Origin: Limibacterium fermenti
GTDB taxonomy: Bacteria; Bacteroidota; Bacteroidia; Bacteroidales; Dysgonomonadaceae
Reading direction: 5' to 3'
DNA: 64,000 nt
Assembly (NCBI RefSeq): GCF_041902845.1
Contig: NZ_CP159486.1
Span: 248,001 to 312,000 of the forward strand
This document shows positions 60,341 through 64,000 of the stretch, one piece after another. Made by a program: the position numbers and the translations under genes. How positions within the stretch are numbered: the first letter of the stretch is position 1; each line of letters opens with the position of its first letter. Under the pieces are notes generated by a model. The model was not told the origin of the DNA and searched no databases. It saw only the letters and a program-made list of their open reading frames with translations.

Positions 60341-60902
60341 ATCGGAAGTGATATCGGTCTCGAAACAGCTCCTCAGAAAGCAGGTAGCTTTGTATAAACG
60401 TTCTTTTTCGGAAAAACAACTGTCGGATTTTTCGCAAGAAACTATTTCGATGCTAATCCAATCGGAGTTTTTCAGAAAAGCCCGGTGTATCTTGGCTTAT
60501 TGCAGTATGCCCGATGAGGTCGACACGCGTTGGCTCTTAAAAACACAGGGCGATTCGAAGCAGTTTCTGTTGCCGGTTGTCACCGGTGAAGACTTGACGC
60601 TGAAGGCTTATACGAGCGACGAAAAGATGATTTGTTCCACGTATGGGATATGGGAACCGGAAGGAGATCGGTTTACGGCTTACCGTGATATCGATTTGGT
60701 GATTGTTCCGGGGGTTGCCTTCGACAGAAAGTTGCACCGCCTGGGAAGAGGAAAAGGATTCTATGATCGTCTCTTGCCGGATATTTCCGCACCAAAAGCA
60801 GGTATTTGTTTTAATTTTCAGCTGTTTAATGAAGTTCCGTTTGGTGAGGATGATTACAAAATGGATATCCTCTTCACTCAAAGCGAAATGATTATGAAAT
60901 AG
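60333..60902 (+). CDS. 5-formyltetrahydrofolate cyclo-ligase family protein
   Basis: A 189-residue protein with LLRKQVALYKRSFSEKQLSD, a YCSMPDEVDTRWLL segment, the EGDRFTAYRDIDLVIVPGVA segment, FDRKLHRLGRGKGFYDRLLP (nucleotide-binding loop) and a short C-terminal strand. It converts 5-formyl-THF to 5,10-methenyl-THF with ATP. It overlaps the S41 gene by 8 bases. Confidence 0.95.
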   Translation: MSESEVISVSKQLLRKQVALYKRSFSEKQLSDFSQETISMLIQSEFFRKARCILAYCSMPDEVDTRWLLKTQGDSKQFLLPVVTGEDLTLKAYTSDEKMICSTYGIWEPEGDRFTAYRDIDLVIVPGVAFDRKLHRLGRGKGFYDRLLPDISAPKAGICFNFQLFNEVPFGEDDYKMDILFTQSEMIMK

Positions 60903-60970
60903 AGGGGCAAGTGTTTCGGCTCTTGTTTTCAAATCACTTATATATTTATGTGTCATTTAAATCTTGAATT

Positions 60971-62920
60971 ATGAGTAAAATTTTAAAAAACTATTTATAT
61001 AAAAAGGTATTATCGAGGTTTAGCGTCTTTTTAATAGATATCCTCATCATTATCTTTTCGTGTATATTTATGTTTGTATTGCGTTTCGGCTTCCAAGACC
61101 TGACCGACACTATAAGGGCCGATGGTATGATGATAACTTTCTTGCTTGTGTTATTTAACACCGTGTTTTTTATCATCTTCCGTACGTTTAGCGGTATTTT
61201 AAGGTTTTCGTCTTTCTCCGACTTGTTAAGAATTGTATATGCCTTGAGTTTGGGGTACGGACTTGCCTTTTTATCGGCGGTGCTTTTACTGGATATCCAT
61301 ATCGGTTTTACCCTCTTCAAAGAAGTGTTTTTTGCGACGTATGTCCTGAATGTCTTGCTCATGGTTTTCTCGCGTGTTTTTGTCAAGGAAATATATGAAG
61401 CGCTGATAGGGACGGAAAGTAAAGCCGTAAATGTGTTTGTGTATGGAACAAAAGAAACCGGTATAAGTGTGGCGAAAGCGTTAAAAGCCAATAGCGAATT
61501 TAATTTTAAGGTATTGGGATTTATTTCGGATGAACAGCATATGATCGGAAAAGATTTGCTCGGTGTGAATATTTATGCCAATAACGACCGCTTATTCCGT
61601 ATTCTCGAAAGCAAAGATGTGAAGACCATTATTATCTCTCCGCAAAAGATGGAAGAGATTAAAGATACGAATATGCTCAGTAATTTTGTCGATCATAATA
61701 TTTCGTTAATGACCACTCCCCCCATCAGTGAATGGAATGGTTCTTTAACCAGCCGTGCGCAACTGAAGGATATTCAGATCGAGGATTTGCTGCTTCGTGA
61801 CCCTATTAAAATAAACATGATGCAGATTGCTTCGGATATTCAGGGCCGGCGCATATTGGTGACGGGCGCTGCGGGTTCGATTGGTAGCGAAATCGTACGG
61901 CAGGTGGCTAAATTCAATCCTTTTAGCGTTACACTCATTGATCAAGCCGAGACCCCGTTGCATGATATCCGCTTGGAGCTTCAGGAGAAATGGCGCAATT
62001 TACCGATGAAAATTGTCGTAGCCGATATTACGAATGCTTCGCGCATGGAGAATATATTCCGGGAGTTTAAGCCTCACTATATTTTCCACGCAGCGGCTTA
62101 CAAACATGTTCCTATGATGGAAGATAATGTTTCCGAATCGGTGCAGACGAATATAAACGGGACGAAGATACTCGCTGACCTCGCCGTTAAGTATGGCGCC
62201 GATAAATTTGTGATGATTTCTACCGACAAGGCAGTAAATCCTTCGAATGTAATGGGCTGTTCGAAAAGAATTTGTGAGATATATGTTCAGTCATTGGCGA
62301 AATATCTCGAAAAAACAGGCCGCAACAAAACACAATTTATTACAACTCGATTTGGAAATGTACTCGGGTCGAATGGTTCGGTTATTCCTTTATTTAAAGA
62401 ACAAATAAAGAAGGGAGGTCCGGTAACGGTAACCCATCCCGAAATTATCCGCTATTTTATGACTATTCCCGAAGCTTGTCAATTGGTGTTGGAAGCCGGC
62501 TCCTTTGGAAAAAACGGAGAAATTTATATATTCGATATGGGCAAGCCGGTGAAGATATTGAATCTAGCCAAAAGGATGATTCGCTTATCGGGGTCGCCGA
62601 ATGTGAAAATTGAATTTACCGGATTGCGTCACGGTGAAAAGTTGTACGAAGAGCTTCTCAACAACGAAGAAAAAACGAAGCCTACCCATCACGAGAAGAT
62701 TTTGATTGCAGATGTCCGCAAGTACGAATACCCGGAAGTCAGTGACCAAATCAATTCTTTGATCAAGCTTTCTTATGAATATGACGAGATGCAGATTGTC
62801 AAAAAAATGAAGGAAATAGTGCCGGAGTTCCATAGCATCAATTCACCTTTCGAAGATGTCGACCGGCAACTTGAGAATGCCGCTGATAAAAAGGTCGAAT
62901 CGGCCTCGGCAAAGGGATAA
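60971..62920 (+). CDS. CapD/WbpM/FlaA1-type nucleoside-diphosphate-sugar 4,6-dehydratase
   Basis: A 649-residue protein with four N-terminal membrane segments (about 15-135) and a CoA-binding-like domain (about 150-260). A short-chain dehydrogenase domain follows, with GRRILVTGAAGSIGSEIVRQ (about 295-314), DITNASRMENIF, HAAAYKHVPMMEDNVSESV and VMISTDKAVNPSNVMGCSKR. This family makes UDP-4-keto-6-deoxy sugars for capsule, O-antigen or glycoprotein glycans. The gene starts a new transcript 68 bases after MTHFS. It may feed the O-glycosylation seen in this order, by inference. Confidence 0.95.
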   Translation: MSKILKNYLYKKVLSRFSVFLIDILIIIFSCIFMFVLRFGFQDLTDTIRADGMMITFLLVLFNTVFFIIFRTFSGILRFSSFSDLLRIVYALSLGYGLAFLSAVLLLDIHIGFTLFKEVFFATYVLNVLLMVFSRVFVKEIYEALIGTESKAVNVFVYGTKETGISVAKALKANSEFNFKVLGFISDEQHMIGKDLLGVNIYANNDRLFRILESKDVKTIIISPQKMEEIKDTNMLSNFVDHNISLMTTPPISEWNGSLTSRAQLKDIQIEDLLLRDPIKINMMQIASDIQGRRILVTGAAGSIGSEIVRQVAKFNPFSVTLIDQAETPLHDIRLELQEKWRNLPMKIVVADITNASRMENIFREFKPHYIFHAAAYKHVPMMEDNVSESVQTNINGTKILADLAVKYGADKFVMISTDKAVNPSNVMGCSKRICEIYVQSLAKYLEKTGRNKTQFITTRFGNVLGSNGSVIPLFKEQIKKGGPVTVTHPEIIRYFMTIPEACQLVLEAGSFGKNGEIYIFDMGKPVKILNLAKRMIRLSGSPNVKIEFTGLRHGEKLYEELLNNEEKTKPTHHEKILIADVRKYEYPEVSDQINSLIKLSYEYDEMQIVKKMKEIVPEFHSINSPFEDVDRQLENAADKKVESASAKG

Positions 62921-62945
62921 TAACGTGTCATTACTGCATGGCGGA

Positions 62946-64000
62946 TTAAGCCTTCAGAATTCCTTGTATTTTGCAGAGTTTCGTATAGTAACCGTCCAAA
63001 GCATAAAGGGTGTCGTGTTTGCCCGACTCTACGATTTGTCCGTCTTGTAATACATAAATCATGTCGGCATTTTTCACCGTCGATAGGCGGTGGGCAATGA
63101 TAATCGTGGTGCGGTTCTTTAATAAATGTTCCAATGCTGCCTGTACAAGTCTCTCCGAGTCGGAGTCTAATGCTGATGTCGCTTCATCCAGAATAAGTAT
63201 TTGAGGATCCTTTAAGATGGCTCGCGCGATGCTGATGCGTTGGCGTTGTCCTCCCGATAGCTTTCCCCCACGGTCACCGATATTCGTTTGATAGCCTTTA
63301 GGCGTGGCGATAATAAACTCATGGGCATTCGCTATCCGGGCGGCTTCAACGACCTGTGCTTCGGTTTTGTTTTTAGCGCCGAAAGCAATATTATTGTATA
63401 TCGTATCATTGAAAAGAATAGCTTCCTGATTTACGTATCCGAAAAGCGAACGCAAATCCTGCAACCCCGTATCTTTTATATCCGTATCATCGATATAGAT
63501 CCCGCCTTCTTGAATATCGTAAAATCGAGGTAACAAATCGGCAAGCGTCGATTTGCCCGATCCCGATTGACCGACAAGCGCAATGGTTTTTCCTTTTTCA
63601 ATATGCAGATTGATTCCTTTGATTACCCACTCCGAATTATATTTAAACCACACGTCTTTATATTCAATATCTTTCTTGAAATGTAACGGTGTGTTGCGGG
63701 TGGTGTAAGATTTTTCATTTTCTGCATCCAATATCTTGTCGATTCTTTCCATGGATGCCAGTCCCCGTTGGACAGCATACGCCGATCTCGAAAATTCCTT
63801 TGCCGGATTAATGATGCTATAGAAAATAGTTAGATAGTAAATAAAGGTTGCGGCATCGATCATGGTGGAACCCTTTAAAATAAGAGAACCGCCAAACCAA
63901 AGCACAACCGCAATGGTGAGAGTTCCCAGCAATTCGCTCATGGGATGGGCTAGGTTTTGCCGGCGCGCAATCCGGTTCGACATCCGTCGGAACTCATTGC
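62946..64000 (-). CDS. ABC exporter (MsbA-type) ATPase/permease, 5' end cut by window
   Basis: The frame is open beyond the right edge. The first visible text (RRMSNRIARRQNLAHPMSEL) is the cytoplasmic loop of the membrane domain. The membrane domain ends near residue 60 of the visible part. The nucleotide-binding domain is complete: Walker A LVGQSGSGKSTLADL, LSGGQRQRISIARAIL signature, Walker B ILILDEATSALDSD, and switch His IIIAHRLSTV. The single-chain layout and YVNQEAILFNDTIYNNI loop fit an MsbA-type lipid or drug exporter. It ends convergently with the sugar dehydratase gene. Confidence 0.95.
   Translation of the reverse strand, partial: NEFRRMSNRIARRQNLAHPMSELLGTLTIAVVLWFGGSLILKGSTMIDAATFIYYLTIFYSIINPAKEFSRSAYAVQRGLASMERIDKILDAENEKSYTTRNTPLHFKKDIEYKDVWFKYNSEWVIKGINLHIEKGKTIALVGQSGSGKSTLADLLPRFYDIQEGGIYIDDTDIKDTGLQDLRSLFGYVNQEAILFNDTIYNNIAFGAKNKTEAQVVEAARIANAHEFIIATPKGYQTNIGDRGGKLSGGQRQRISIARAILKDPQILILDEATSALDSDSERLVQAALEHLLKNRTTIIIAHRLSTVKNADMIYVLQDGQIVESGKHDTLYALDGYYTKLCKIQGILKA

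Overview
The window looks like a Bacteroidales chromosome, probably from the Porphyromonas/Tannerella/Parabacteroides side of the order. The evidence is SusC/SusD with an ECF sigma factor and a FecR-type anti-sigma, a PorX-type response regulator (type IX secretion control), YIP1/DUF3887 and DUF6249 proteins, many lipoproteins, and promoters of the Bacteroidetes form (TTG, about 20 bp, TAnnTTTG). The genus is an inference. The left edge cuts an alanine-dehydrogenase-type gene and the right edge cuts an ABC exporter gene.

Layout. 1-4.4 kb: the thrS-infC-rpmI-rplT translation operon. 4.4-6.8 kb: an AAA/DUF4143 ATPase between two 32-bp direct repeats, then a decayed outer-membrane protein gene. 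6.9-15.3 kb: the accessory island of most interest. It holds a ThiF-type adenylating enzyme, a PAS-LuxR regulator, a LuxI/FeeM-like N-acyltransferase, four copies of a 14-bp dyad, a probable aerolysin-type lipoprotein, a MACPF lipoprotein, small candidate immunity lipoproteins (one broken) and a 42-bp tandem array. 15.4-19.6 kb: TPR protein, tsaE, porX. 19.8-32.4 kb: a long minus-strand nutrient-uptake block (ECF sigma, FecR, SusC, SusD, lipoproteins, thioredoxin protein, M16 peptidase). 32.7-39.0 kb: DUF1080 lipoprotein, mscL, a DNA-repair radical SAM pair, a DUF6249/sigma operon, a decayed DUF4258/DUF2283 pair, a VOC protein and a lipoprotein. 39.1-42.0 kb: two IS110-family elements whose ends can be drawn from direct repeats. 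42.4-47.6 kb: proteins of unknown function, a 21-bp tandem array, an orphan 32-bp dyad, YCII, AraC, PepE and an AlkD-like HEAT protein. 47.7-53.9 kb: a cobalamin riboswitch followed by two TonB-dependent receptors and a CbiK-like lipoprotein. 54.0-64.0 kb: hydrolase, YIP1 and DUF2089 genes, rlmH, and the housekeeping run nadC, dCMP deaminase, S41 protease, MTHFS, a CapD-like dehydratase and an ABC exporter.

Main proposal. At 9.0-14.4 kb a LuxR-type regulator and a LuxI/FeeM-like synthase appear to control two pore-forming-toxin candidates. The same dyad (TACAC-N4-GTGTA) lies upstream of both the synthase and the toxin pair, and in both promoters its centre is exactly 37.5 nt upstream of the last base of the -7 element. 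The adjacent small lipoprotein has its own promoter without that box, as expected for constitutive immunity. This would be a quorum-sensing-like circuit driving contact or diffusible toxins in a Bacteroidales bacterium. The ligand, the regulator-DNA contact and the toxin activity are inferences.
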